Source: a bacterium
Lineage (GTDB): Bacteria; Babelota; Babeliae; Babelales; RVW-14
DNA length: 16,805 nt
Assembly: GCA_023249935.1 (NCBI GenBank)
Contig: JAHFBQ010000024.1
Span: forward strand, 622-17,426
Direction: 5' to 3'
The notes under the pieces were generated by a model. The model searched no databases. It saw only the letters and a list, made by a program, of their open reading frames with translations, and had not been told where the DNA came from. Below are positions 1 to 6,893 of this stretch, in pieces (the stretch's first letter is position 1; each line of letters starts with the position of its first letter). A program made the translations under genes and the position numbers.

Positions 1-932
1 AAAAACACTCGCTCAGCCGCCGCCAAGGCATACTGAATTTCACCATACACATTGATCAATCGCTTCATGGGGGCATAAGCAAGCAAGGCCGCCGCCACAA
101 ATGACGTGAGTTGCCCCGGCGTTATCGTACCACTCAGTACCTGCTGTGCTGCTACATAAAACGCCAGTGCGGCACCAATCATTGTCACAAGTTCGATAAG
201 CGATGGCAACAGCGCTTCCGCCGTAACATAACGCATAGTCGCCTTAAAAAATCTGCGCAACTGCTGCGTAAAACGCGCGGTATGATAACCCTCGGCATTG
301 AACGCCTTCACCTCACGCACGCCGCTAAATGTTTCTTGTAGCTGATCACTCAACGAACCAACTTCTTGTTGGATTCGCCATGATGATCGCTTAATACTTG
401 CACCCATTTTTTTTATAATCACAGCCATTACCGGCCCGACCACCAACATCATGCACGCAAGTTGCCAGTTTTGCATGAAGGCAAACGTGAGAAGAAAAAT
501 AGTTTCAAACAAACTTCGCACGCCATTTTTTATGGTAGTAGAAGCTGCATTTTGCATCATTTGTACGTCGTTGAGAAAGTGTGACATGAGCTGCCCTGTC
601 GTCGTTGCTTGAAAGAAACTGAGCGGGTAACGCATGACGCTGGCAAAAAGATCGGTACGTATATCATTCACTACACGGTGACCTACCCAATGCATGGTAT
701 ACGATGTGAGAAAACTAAAAACGCCCTTGCAGGCAAAGATGCCAACAAGAAACAGTGCCATGGGGATGATAAGATGATGCTGCTTGAGCATAAAAATTTC
801 ATCGACCAACTTTTTAAGCAAGTAGGTCGGACCGGCCGATACAATGCCGAACAACGCAGCCGACACCAATGAAGCGGTCAGCATGGGCCAATACTTTTTT
901 GTGTAAGCCCATAAACGATTAAGTTGCTTCAT
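1..932 (-). CDS. MsbA-like ABC exporter, N-terminal membrane domain (partial)
   Basis: The reading frame is open from an ATG at 932 to the left window edge, 310 codons with no stop. It begins MKQLNRLWAYTKKYWPML and has about six hydrophobic stretches (roughly residues 15-37, 55-77, 135-175 and 240-295) with the exporter-type middle segments DLFASVMRYPLSFFQ, TTGQLMSHFLNDV and SDQLQETFSGVREVKAFNAE. This is the pattern of a type I ABC exporter of the MsbA/lipid-flippase kind, which normally has an ATPase domain of about 250 residues after this point; that part is outside the window. Such proteins flip lipid A or other lipids across the inner membrane. A weak GAGAG ribosome site lies just upstream. 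The preceding gene on this strand ends 241 bp upstream, with a palindromic repeat between them, so shared transcription is uncertain. The family is clear; the substrate is not shown. Confidence 0.9.
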   Translation of the reverse strand, partial: MKQLNRLWAYTKKYWPMLTASLVSAALFGIVSAGPTYLLKKLVDEIFMLKQHHLIIPMALFLVGIFACKGVFSFLTSYTMHWVGHRVVNDIRTDLFASVMRYPLSFFQATTTGQLMSHFLNDVQMMQNAASTTIKNGVRSLFETIFLLTFAFMQNWQLACMMLVVGPVMAVIIKKMGASIKRSSWRIQQEVGSLSDQLQETFSGVREVKAFNAEGYHTARFTQQLRRFFKATMRYVTAEALLPSLIELVTMIGAALAFYVAAQQVLSGTITPGQLTSFVAAALLAYAPMKRLINVYGEIQYALAAAERVF

Positions 933-999
933 CTACTCTCTACTACTTTTTCGTTATTACATTAAGTGTTTAGGATTTAGCTTTTAACAGGACCTTCTC

Positions 1000-1076
1000 T
1001 GTCATCCCAGCTTACACGCTGGGATCCATCCTGTGCTACCATAACTCTGGATCCCAGCACCTAGGCTGGGATGACA
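1000..1076. repeat. Palindromic intergenic repeat (TGTCATCCCAGC type)
   Basis: Two 29-base arms (1000-1028 and 1048-1076) are imperfect inverted copies separated by 19 bases. The outer TGTCATCCCAGC and inner CTGGGATCCA blocks of each arm match in inverted orientation; only the few bases between them differ. Each arm is itself partly palindromic. The same TCATCCC/GGGATGA ends recur at 5074-5120, 6584-6606 and 9769-9791, so this is a dispersed family. It lies between two genes on the minus strand and could attenuate or terminate transcription, but no U-tract follows. Confidence 0.8.
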
Positions 1077-1173
1077 GGGGAGGGTTCATTGCAAACCAAG
1101 TTCTAAAAAATTAATGCCCCAACGCTCTTTTCCAAAAACCCCCGTCGCAGGCACAAAGCACCGAAGATGGTTT

Positions 1174-2469
1174 TTACTCATCGCCCAGGGGATGGTCTCC
1201 AGGTAACATTGGTTCTTGATTTTGGAAAATAAGTACCTGGAAAACTTTGCGTGAGTTTGCTTGCTGGACTTGGAAATAATAATCCTCATACAACAACCGC
1301 TCACCTTTTTTAGGCAAATGCTGCAAACGCTCAGCTAAAAATCCACCCAACGTCACAGAATCCTGTGCATTAAAACTAATTTCCAGCAGGTCTTCAAGAT
1401 TTTCAAGTTCAATACTTGCATCCACAAGCCAACCACCTTGGTCAAGCGGCACGATGAGTGAATTAATTTTTTCATGTTCATCGGCGATATCACCAACAAT
1501 TTCTTCTAAGATGTCTTCCAGGGTGATGATCCCACTCAAACAACCATACTCGTCAACAATCCCCGCCATGTGTATACGTTTTTTCAAAAACTCGCTCAAA
1601 AGCTGGTTAACCCGTTTAGTTTCTGGCACAAAAATGATTGGGCGTACAAGTGACGCAAGCGACGGATGCTCAACTTTTTTTGATAGAACATCAAAGACGT
1701 CTTTCTGGTGAATAATACCAATGATGTTGTCATCTTTATCTTCAAACACAGGGAGCCGAGAAAAGCGCGATGTGCTGAAAATTTCCATAACTTTCTGCAA
1801 GCTTGAATTAACATCAAACGACACCACATTATTTTTTGGAATCATGATCTCACGAACCTGGGTTTGTCCGAGACTAAAAATGTTTTGCAACATCTCGGTC
1901 TTCTCAGTTTCCATAAGCCCTTTTTCATCGCTGTAATCGATCAAAAATTCAATCTCTTTTTCAGAGATTTCTTCATGCTTTTCAAGCACATGATGCCCTC
2001 CAACCCTGGAGAAAAAAACATCAGCAATGCGCAACAAGATCGTCACAAATGGGTAGAGCACCTTGAACAAAAAGTTAATCAACCATAAGCATGATCCAAA
2101 AAGCTTTTCGTGATGGGTTTTTGCAAAACTTTTTGGGATGATTTCACCAAAAATCAAGATCGCCACCGTCGCCACCGCCACACCAACCGCTAGACCAAGC
2201 GAACCTAAAAAGCGCTGCATGAGGTGCGATACGAGTACTGATGTCACAACGTGAGCAAAATTATTAGCGATCAAAATGGTGATGAGAATACGTTGTGGAT
2301 TTTTTTCCCACGACTCAAACAACGTTTTATATTTAGCAACTGACGCTTCTAGCTCTTTAAGCTTAAAAAGCCGCAACGCGGTGAATGCCGTCTCGAGAAA
2401 TGCGAATAACGCGGCAAACGACAAACAAATCGCAAAGAGAATTAACTCTCCAGGAATGCTAATAGACAT
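1174..2469 (-). CDS. CNNM/CorC-type transporter protein with CBS pair
   Basis: The 431-residue protein has the usual order of the family. A DUF21/CNNM membrane domain spans about residues 1-155, with AFLETAFTALRLFKLKEL near the N terminus and the conserved GEIIPKSFA at 108-116. A tandem CBS pair follows at about 207-325 (SRFSRLPVFED, GIIHQKDVF, GIITLEDILEEIVGDI), then a CorC_HlyC domain at about 340-415 (GGWLVDASIELENLEDLL, VTLGGFLAERL). Family members are inner-membrane proteins linked to Mg2+/Co2+ efflux or, in older annotation, to haemolysin activity. The CBS pair usually senses adenine nucleotides. The ATG is 5 bases after the stop of the acyl-CoA synthetase gene, which argues for one transcript and coupled translation. 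Substrate specificity cannot be read from the sequence. Confidence 0.92.
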   Translation of the reverse strand: MSISIPGELILFAICLSFAALFAFLETAFTALRLFKLKELEASVAKYKTLFESWEKNPQRILITILIANNFAHVVTSVLVSHLMQRFLGSLGLAVGVAVATVAILIFGEIIPKSFAKTHHEKLFGSCLWLINFLFKVLYPFVTILLRIADVFFSRVGGHHVLEKHEEISEKEIEFLIDYSDEKGLMETEKTEMLQNIFSLGQTQVREIMIPKNNVVSFDVNSSLQKVMEIFSTSRFSRLPVFEDKDDNIIGIIHQKDVFDVLSKKVEHPSLASLVRPIIFVPETKRVNQLLSEFLKKRIHMAGIVDEYGCLSGIITLEDILEEIVGDIADEHEKINSLIVPLDQGGWLVDASIELENLEDLLEISFNAQDSVTLGGFLAERLQHLPKKGERLLYEDYYFQVQQANSRKVFQVLIFQNQEPMLPGDHPLGDE

Positions 2470-2474
2470 GTTTA

Positions 2475-4091
2475 TTAAACCCCATCTTTCCCGAAAGGTT
2501 TGCCTTGCAGCTGCTTCTTATCGACCTTGCCGGTCGCATTCATTGGCAAATCTTCGAGACAAATAATTTGGCGCGGTATTTTGTAGGCCGCCAAATGTTC
2601 ATTACACAACTTCTTCAATCCTTTTTCAACACTCTCTAGATCTTGGCTTCGCACAGCAACATACGCCACCGGAATCTCCCCGCTCATCTCCTCAGTCTTA
2701 CCAATCACCGCAGCTTTAAACACCAGCGGATGCTTAAGCAATACATTTTCAACTTCTTGCGGATAGATATTGAAGCCCTTATGAATAATTAAATCCTTAC
2801 TGCGGCCACGAATTGCAATACGTCCCTCTTTATCAACACTTGCCAAATCACCGGTATTAAGCCACCCATCAACAAGAACCTGTGCTGTTACTTCAGGTGC
2901 ATGGTAGTACCCAAGCATGATGTTATCGCCTTTGATCCACAAGGTACCAACAACACCGCTCTCAACACAAGCACCTTGATCATCACGCAATTGGATGTCT
3001 ATCCCCGACATCGGCGCTCCCACCACGTTGGTAGGCTGCTCTTCATTTTCAACACTCACCGCCACAACGGGAGATGCCTCAGAGAGACCATATCCAGAAC
3101 AAATTCGACGACCATAAACCATTGCAAATCCAGCTCTAATTTTATCGGGCAATGCATCGGCACCAGAAACGAACATTTTTATGGTATCCAGTGGCGCCGT
3201 TTTCATCAAGCATAAAAGACCATAGAGTGCCGGAAAGCCAAAAAATATAGTCGGCTGTCGTTGCAATCCCTCAAGAATCAGCTTGCGATCAATGCGTGGC
3301 ACGAGAATCACCGTCGCCCCAGTCATCGCTGCAAACCAAATACAGGCGTTCTGAGCAAAGGCATGAAACAGTGGAAGCACACACAAAAACCGCTCACCCA
3401 TCTCCAGACCAATGGCTTGGAAACGAGCATACGCCTGCAGCGCATTGGTAAGTGCGTTACGCGATGAAAGCATAACTCCCTTAGGCACACCGGTGGTTCC
3501 AGACGTGTATAGTAACGCAGCTAAATCATCTTCCTCTAGCTGCCCATCGGCAACAACCAACGACTCACAAGTTGTAACAGACCAATCAATAATTTGTCCG
3601 GTAACCATATCAGGCAACGCGTCCAAATATCCCCCACTCACCAAACCCTCAAGCTTGGCGACAAACTCTGGCATCACAAAAATGAGTTTTGGCTCAGCAT
3701 CTTTAATGATGTGAGCCAATTCTTTTTCATGTAAAAAGGTATTAAGCGGCGTCACCACCGCGTGCAAAAACCACGCCGCGTAGTAGCCAACATAAAACTC
3801 AATGCTGTTTTCGTAATAAATTATCACACGATCCCGCGCCGTAACGCCACGAGCTTGAAAATCTTTAGCTGCCTGTTGCGCAAGCGCATAGAGCCGGGCA
3901 TAAGTCACACAGCGATCTGCGGTCTCAAGAGCTATTTGATCGGGAAACTTTTCGTTTGCACGCGTCAGTAGATCGCCAATAAACATAAGTTTACCGTTCT
4001 GAGAACACGCTTGTTTGGTACGCTCAAAAAGGATTTGCTCATCCGGCTTGGCAAAACCAGCCAGATGGCGCACTTGATCAATCAGGGACAT
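2475..4091 (-). CDS. FadD-like long-chain acyl-CoA synthetase (AMP-binding)
   Basis: The 538-residue protein is an ANL-superfamily adenylating enzyme that activates a carboxylic acid, most likely a fatty acid, to acyl-AMP and then acyl-CoA. Core motifs are in order: the phosphate-binding loop YTSGTTGVPKG at 195-205, YGLSEASP at 334-341, the ribose-binding Asp of NTGDL at 412-416, the hinge/A8 stretch KGFNIYPQEVE at 438-448, and the C-terminal catalytic Lys in NATGK (Lys522). An earlier in-frame ATG at 4118 overlaps the ferredoxin gene and has no spaced ribosome site. The ATG at 4091 has GGAG seven bases upstream and gives a family-like N terminus, so I chose it. The gene starts 13 bases after the ferredoxin stop. 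The chain length of the substrate is inference. Confidence 0.93.
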   Translation of the reverse strand: MSLIDQVRHLAGFAKPDEQILFERTKQACSQNGKLMFIGDLLTRANEKFPDQIALETADRCVTYARLYALAQQAAKDFQARGVTARDRVIIYYENSIEFYVGYYAAWFLHAVVTPLNTFLHEKELAHIIKDAEPKLIFVMPEFVAKLEGLVSGGYLDALPDMVTGQIIDWSVTTCESLVVADGQLEEDDLAALLYTSGTTGVPKGVMLSSRNALTNALQAYARFQAIGLEMGERFLCVLPLFHAFAQNACIWFAAMTGATVILVPRIDRKLILEGLQRQPTIFFGFPALYGLLCLMKTAPLDTIKMFVSGADALPDKIRAGFAMVYGRRICSGYGLSEASPVVAVSVENEEQPTNVVGAPMSGIDIQLRDDQGACVESGVVGTLWIKGDNIMLGYYHAPEVTAQVLVDGWLNTGDLASVDKEGRIAIRGRSKDLIIHKGFNIYPQEVENVLLKHPLVFKAAVIGKTEEMSGEIPVAYVAVRSQDLESVEKGLKKLCNEHLAAYKIPRQIICLEDLPMNATGKVDKKQLQGKPFGKDGV

Positions 4092-4104
4092 ACACACACT
4101 CCAT

Positions 4105-4326
4105 CTACTCTTCGTCATCCACCTGGATAACGCTCACTGGACACATGTCCGCAGCTTCGCGTACCAGTTCTGTTTCAACGTTAGGATCAGCAGATTCAAT
4201 AACACGTGCCACATCGGTTACAATAAACACCGACGGACAAATAGATTCGCATGAACCGCAGGAGATACACCCGGGAACGATGCGAACCTTTTTGATTTTT
4301 TTTACCACGCTTACTCGCGGCAACAT
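4105..4326 (-). CDS. Single-cluster [4Fe-4S] ferredoxin
   Basis: This 73-residue protein carries CISCGSCESICP at residues 20-31 and CP at 62-63. The C-x2-C-x2-C...C-P pattern (Cys20, 23, 26 and 62) matches monocluster ferredoxins of the Bacillus/Desulfovibrio type. Cys30 is in the position used by dicluster ferredoxins but has no second partner motif, so it is probably not a ligand. The acidic tail VIQVDDEE is typical of soluble electron carriers. The redox partner is unknown; no oxidoreductase is next to it. The gene sits 24 bases after the coiled-coil gene and 13 before the acyl-CoA synthetase. No good ribosome site precedes the ATG, so translation may be coupled or start slightly downstream at GTG codon 7. 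Confidence 0.88.
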   Translation of the reverse strand: MLPRVSVVKKIKKVRIVPGCISCGSCESICPSVFIVTDVARVIESADPNVETELVREAADMCPVSVIQVDDEE

Positions 4327-4350
4327 GACAAAAACTTTACGGTTTATAGC

Positions 4351-5043
4351 TTAGTGATGGTCAGAATTTTTTTTGTCTTTGGCCAATTCACGGTCGTAGG
4401 CACTCAAAGAACCAAAAATATCTGTACCTTTGCCATCGATTGGAGCTCCACATCCTGTTGCGCATGAACCGCAACCACCAGGAGCGCAGCCGCCTGAACC
4501 GCAGCAACCATCTTCTTCCTCGTCCTCATCTTCATCATCGTCGTCATCGCCTTCTTCTGCAGCGGCATTAGCCATCTGCTCAAGCATGACTTCAACATTG
4601 GTGATGTCACCTTCTTCAAGCGCTGCAGCAATGTCTTCGAGCACGGCATTAAAACCGTCTTGTGATGCGGCAAGTTCTTCAATGATGGCTTGCTTAAATT
4701 CTGGCGTAGGCATCACTTCTTCTGATGGATCGATCATGGTAGCCAAAAGTTCTTTAGCTTTAGCCTGATCGGACATCTTGCTAATTTCGGTCAATGCTTT
4801 TACTTGGTCGCGCAAGAAATCAATATCACCTTCTGAATCTTGGATCAATTGTTCTGCTTGGCCAGAGAGCACTTCGTGTACACGCTGCAAACGTTGTGAT
4901 TGCGCTGCGTCACAGCTTTTAATTTTTTTATCGATACGTTCTAGCAAGTCAGTAAACGCCTTTGAGCACGTTTCTTTCGCCTCTTGCTGACGAATTAATA
5001 AAAACTGTGTTTGTTCGATAAGTGTTTGCAAACGTTTAGACAC
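4351..5043 (-). CDS. Coiled-coil protein with acidic run and Cys/Gly-rich tail
   Basis: I do not recognise this 230-residue protein. It starts with GTG; AGGA seven bases upstream supports that start. Residues 1-160 are charged, heptad-like and probably helical. Residues 164-178 are almost only Asp and Glu. Six cysteines follow in a Gly/Pro-rich stretch (180, 181, 186, 191, 194, 198), with two more at 26 and 44. The tail ends DKKNSDHH. The acidic run with a Cys cluster suggests metal binding or a redox or cluster-related role, and the ferredoxin gene 24 bases downstream fits that, but this is inference. No signal peptide or membrane segment is visible, so it is probably cytoplasmic. It appears to be the first gene of the run ending with the CNNM gene. 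Confidence 0.8.
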   Translation of the reverse strand: MSKRLQTLIEQTQFLLIRQQEAKETCSKAFTDLLERIDKKIKSCDAAQSQRLQRVHEVLSGQAEQLIQDSEGDIDFLRDQVKALTEISKMSDQAKAKELLATMIDPSEEVMPTPEFKQAIIEELAASQDGFNAVLEDIAAALEEGDITNVEVMLEQMANAAAEEGDDDDDEDEDEEEDGCCGSGGCAPGGCGSCATGCGAPIDGKGTDIFGSLSAYDRELAKDKKNSDHH

Positions 5044-5073
5044 GAGATGTTCCTTCTAAATAAGTTAAGGTTG

Positions 5074-5117
5074 ATCCCAGCCGCAGTTTATCCTGAGCAA
5101 TGTCGAAGGGCTGGGAT
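5074..5117. repeat. Palindromic repeat carrying a TCCTGAGC...GTCGAAGG core
   Basis: Nine-base arms ATCCCAGCC (5074-5082) and GGCTGGGAT (5109-5117) enclose the motif TCCTGAGCAATGTCGAAGG at 5091-5109. The arms belong to the same family as the repeat at 1000-1076. The core is related, in inverted orientation, to the stretch at 9181-9203. It lies just upstream of the GTG-started coiled-coil gene. Confidence 0.7.
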
Positions 5118-5168
5118 GACAATGCAAAGAGAAGCTACAGCAACAACAGATTTTTCTCAAGCTTGACT

Positions 5169-5195
5169 AAAAACCATGGTTTTTACATGGTTTTT
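5169..5195 (-). terminator. Hairpin with T-run downstream of antitoxin copy A
   Basis: Perfect ten-base arms AAAAACCATG and CATGGTTTTT are separated by seven bases. Read on the minus strand it ends in five T residues and lies 40 bases past the toxin remnant, so it could end transcription of the TA module and separate it from the gene starting at 5043. The stem is AT-rich, and the T-run is part of the stem, so strength is uncertain. Confidence 0.45.
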
Positions 5196-5234
5196 GTAGT
5201 TTCAAATTGAAAATATTTACTGGGCGTAAGACGT

Positions 5235-5308
5235 TCAATACAATCTACTCAGCTTCTTATACACTTCTCGTCGATGCCCAAAAAGCACCACGTGTATAAT
5301 CAACTTTG
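5235..5308 (-). pseudogene. RelE/ParE-like toxin remnant, copy A (last 24 codons)
   Basis: In a frame different from the antitoxin, this stretch encodes KLIIHVVLFGHRREVYKKL then SRLY and stop. That is the C-terminal strand and HRREVY segment of RelE/ParE toxins and matches the end of copy B at 6894-6965 almost exactly. The rest of the toxin, about 225 bases, is missing: the homology jumps from the antitoxin's NVK codons straight into this tail. The deletion also replaced the antitoxin's last residues. No ATG is left, so no toxin can be made here. Confidence 0.85.
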
Positions 5309-5512
5309 TGCTTTGACATTTTCTAATGAATCACAAGAAGCAGCCTTATGCTTTTTTACTGCTGCTTGAGCGATATCATAGTAATCCTCAAGAGTTTCTA
5401 GCAGTTCCTCAAATTGTTCTATATCCAAAACAACCTGCTTCTTTTTACCTTTTGCATCAACAATAAAGTTTGCTTTGATAGCAGACAACGCTACCAAATT
5501 CTTTTTTTTCAT
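5300..5512 (-). CDS. Phd/YefM-like antitoxin, copy A (altered C terminus)
   Basis: The 70-residue protein contains ANFIVDAKGKKKQVVLDIEQ followed by FEELLETLEDYYDIAQAAV, the short Phd/YefM-like antitoxin pattern often found before RelE/ParE toxins. AAGGG lies seven bases before the ATG. It is nearly identical to the antitoxin at 7187-7405 (Leu for Ser at residue 6), but its end reads NVKAQS instead of NVKKRVLR because a deletion fused it to the toxin tail. Residues lost are at the toxin-binding end for this kind of antitoxin, so neutralisation may be weakened while any DNA binding is kept. A promoter-like block lies at 5543-5572. The family call is from sequence pattern only. Confidence 0.75.
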   Translation of the reverse strand: MKKKNLVALSAIKANFIVDAKGKKKQVVLDIEQFEELLETLEDYYDIAQAAVKKHKAASCDSLENVKAQS

Positions 5513-5542
5513 ATGAATCCCTTCCGCTTTGAGTCAATGACA

Positions 5543-5572
5543 AGCCTAACGCGCCATGGCTTATATGGTCAA
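5543..5572 (-). promoter_or_regulatory. Promoter-like block TTGACC-N18-TAGGCT upstream of antitoxin copy A
   Basis: On the minus strand TTGACC (5567-5572) is followed after exactly 18 bases by TAGGCT (5543-5548), about 30 bases before the antitoxin ATG. The same arrangement occurs upstream of the MNT gene at 8177-8206, with further matches: GAGG before the -35-like box, ATGGCG in the spacer and TTG after the -10-like box. The -35-like box is good and the -10-like box is weak, which fits a TA promoter under autorepression, but function is inferred. Confidence 0.45.
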
Positions 5573-5634
5573 CCTCGGATATAAACAGCAACCTTTCCAT
5601 TTCGGCGTCAGGAGCGCCACACAGCGAGTATGAA

Positions 5635-5925
5635 TTAAAACGGATTTTGTATTCGAAGGATTTCATTAATTAGGTGTGTATTGTGCATATCTTCTGAAAG
5701 CAAAGTACCACACCCTTGCAATAAAGCAGCCGCTATGATTAGAGAATCATAGTAAGAATATTTTGAGCTTTTCAATAATTTAAGCGCTTCTCGAATTGTT
5801 TCAGCATCATGTTTACTCTTTTCTAAAAAAGATGCTGCAGCTTGTTGCTTGAGCGGTTCGGTTACAGAGTAAAAATAAACCCAGACGTTTGTATCAACAA
5901 AAACCTTATCGCTTGTTTGCTTCAT
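5635..5925 (-). CDS. PIN-domain (VapC-like) toxin, internally shortened
   Basis: The ATG at 5925 overlaps the end of the antitoxin gene by 20 bases and gives a 96-residue protein starting MKQTSDKVFVDTNVWVYFY. PIN ribonucleases of VapC systems have four acidic residues. Asp11 in FVDTN, Asp60 in YYDSLIIAAALL and Asp79 in LLSEDM are here. The segment between about residues 35 and 45, where relatives carry some 40-50 residues including the second acidic residue, is collapsed to FLEKSKHDAETIREAL. Family members are usually 125-145 residues. I infer an in-frame internal deletion that probably removed activity; a short natural variant is possible. A longer frame upstream to 6009 is only read-through inside the antitoxin gene. 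Confidence 0.75.
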   Translation of the reverse strand: MKQTSDKVFVDTNVWVYFYSVTEPLKQQAAASFLEKSKHDAETIREALKLLKSSKYSYYDSLIIAAALLQGCGTLLSEDMHNTHLINEILRIQNPF

Positions 5926-6112
5926 CTCGATCAAATTTAAACCCCTTAGTATCAAGCTCAACACCCGAATGAAATTTTTTTGTCTCAGCTGTAGATTCGC
6001 TCTGCTCAAGTAAAATTATCACCCGAACTGTATCTTGAGTCTGACTGAGATACTTTTGAGGAACCTTAATAACTCCATCTTCAACTTTAGTCGTAAATTC
6101 TATTGCTTGCAT
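5906..6112 (-). CDS. AbrB/DUF2281-like antitoxin partner of the PIN gene
   Basis: This 68-residue protein begins MQAIEFTTKVEDGVIKVPQK, the pattern of small AbrB-like or DUF2281-like antitoxins encoded before PIN toxins (a short β strand, DG turn, then IKVP). The second half is charged (ETKKFHSGVELDTKGFKF) and would bind the toxin. AGGTGG lies four bases before the ATG. The 20-base overlap with the PIN gene suggests coupled translation. It looks intact while its toxin does not. Family assignment is by pattern. Confidence 0.72.
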   Translation of the reverse strand: MQAIEFTTKVEDGVIKVPQKYLSQTQDTVRVIILLEQSESTAETKKFHSGVELDTKGFKFDRDEANKR

Positions 6113-6247
6113 GTTACCACCTGCTTTTTCAGTTTGTTCAACTTTCTTTGAAGCCTATTGGCTTTTAACCCTAGCAAAGGGCTATACGCTTTGCAATAAA
6201 GCAAATTCCTCCAAACCCTTTTCAAATTTATAAACAGTTCTCCCCTA

Positions 6248-6395
6248 TAATGAGGACCCACAAAAAAGTTAGTGTCTACTTACCAAGCTTTAAGGAGTAA
6301 CAACGATTTGATCGTAATGTTTCTAATTTATACTCGTTTGCATGCACCCAACTGGCTGCATAGCAAACCACCAATCCGTCCGTTTGTGCGAGTTC
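6248..6395. repeat. 148-bp direct repeat, left copy
   Basis: Bases 6248-6395 match 8705-8852 with only two differences, both near the right end (GTTTGTGCGAG against GTTTGCGCAAG). The unit holds an imperfect hairpin, GTTTGCATGCA (from 6337) paired with TGCATAGCAAAC, and a ribosome-site-like AAGGAG with no start codon at a useful distance. Frames in the unit are open in both copies but diverge after it, so I do not call a protein. The two copies flank about 2.3 kb with the MNT/HEPN pair, TA copy B and the DUF remnant. Confidence 0.9.
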
Positions 6396-6528
6396 CGCAG
6401 CCGTGTCGACGGCGAGGACTGTTTGAGCACTGGGAGTGCAGAGGCGATAGCCTTTGCGACGCGGGGGTCATGGGGGTTGTCGTCACACAACCCCCATGTT
6501 GGGTGTGGCGGCAATCCGCCACGCAACA

Positions 6529-6544
6529 AATTATGAATTAAATT
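6529..6544. repeat. 16-mer, left member of an inverted pair
   Basis: AATTATGAATTAAATT here is repeated exactly in inverted orientation at 8284-8299. In both places the outer side is a GC-rich hairpin block and the inner side is AT-rich module DNA, so the pair brackets the TA cargo symmetrically. Confidence 0.6.
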
Positions 6545-6583
6545 TGAAAAGATATTTTTGTTAAATAAAAGGATTAGCCTGGG

Positions 6584-6603
6584 TCCCGGCTCGGAGGCCG
6601 GGA
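6584..6603. repeat. TCCCGGC hairpin of the GGGATGAC palindrome family
   Basis: TCCCGGC (6584-6590) pairs with GCCGGGA (6597-6603) over the loop TCGGAG and is followed by TGACGG. The hairpin at 8529-8548 has different stem bases but the same TCGGAG loop, so both belong to one dispersed family. Confidence 0.7.
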
Positions 6604-6665
6604 TGACGGATTTTAGAATAAAAGCTTCATGTAGAAAGAGGCCAGATTTCTCTAGCCCCCTAAAC

Positions 6666-6885
6666 TTATTTTTTGTATGTCAACGGATACTCTTCTGGAT
6701 TTTTTAGACAATCAGGCTCTAAATCAACATCAATCTCTGACCAATGAAGATATTTATTGTGGGAAGTCTCAACAGCACAAATTTGCGCTACTGTAGCTTA
6801 CTCAAACCAAGGATAAAGCGTAACATGATCTTCAACCACCTTTACAAAAATTTTAAGTTGCCTTTCAGAATGAGGCAATCGAGAG
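6666..6885 (-). pseudogene. DUF2442/DUF4160 module remnant
   Basis: The stretch is homologous to the intact pair at 9251-9713. In the DUF2442 frame it retains ATVAQICAVETSHNKYLHW and ends at a TAA at 6666. The codon before ATVAQ, a Gln (CAG) in the intact copy, is TAA here. To the right, homology jumps over roughly 100 bases into the part of the DUF4160 gene that encodes LKILVKVVEDH and then stops. Start codons, the DUF4160 front and the DUF2442 N terminus are gone. It lies directly after the broken toxin of TA copy B. Confidence 0.85.
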
Positions 6886-6893
6886 GTGCGTTA

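Larger units (their letters stand above)
6396..6665. other. Gene-free GC-rich hairpin block
   Basis: No gene is supported here. Two hairpins stand in tandem: CATGGGGGTTGT (6469-6480) pairs with ACAACCCCCATG (6487-6498) over a six-base loop, and GTGGCGG (6505-6511) pairs with CCGCCAC (6516-6522) over four bases. Bases 6441-6461 are a degenerate match to the GGCATAGCCTTGGCGACG part of the ~83-bp repeat found at 8410-9068. The composition switches to AT-rich at 6523. Confidence 0.7.

Noticed and set aside
5457..5666. Extra gene between antitoxin A and the PIN gene
   Set aside because: The frame overlaps the antitoxin start, the promoter-like block and the PIN gene end, and shows no family pattern.
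6272..6541. Protein frame in the 148-bp repeat (also at 8729-8932)
   Set aside because: The two frames share only the part within the repeat, begin with GTG without a well-placed ribosome site, and run into hairpin DNA. Antisense frames at the same place are equally open.
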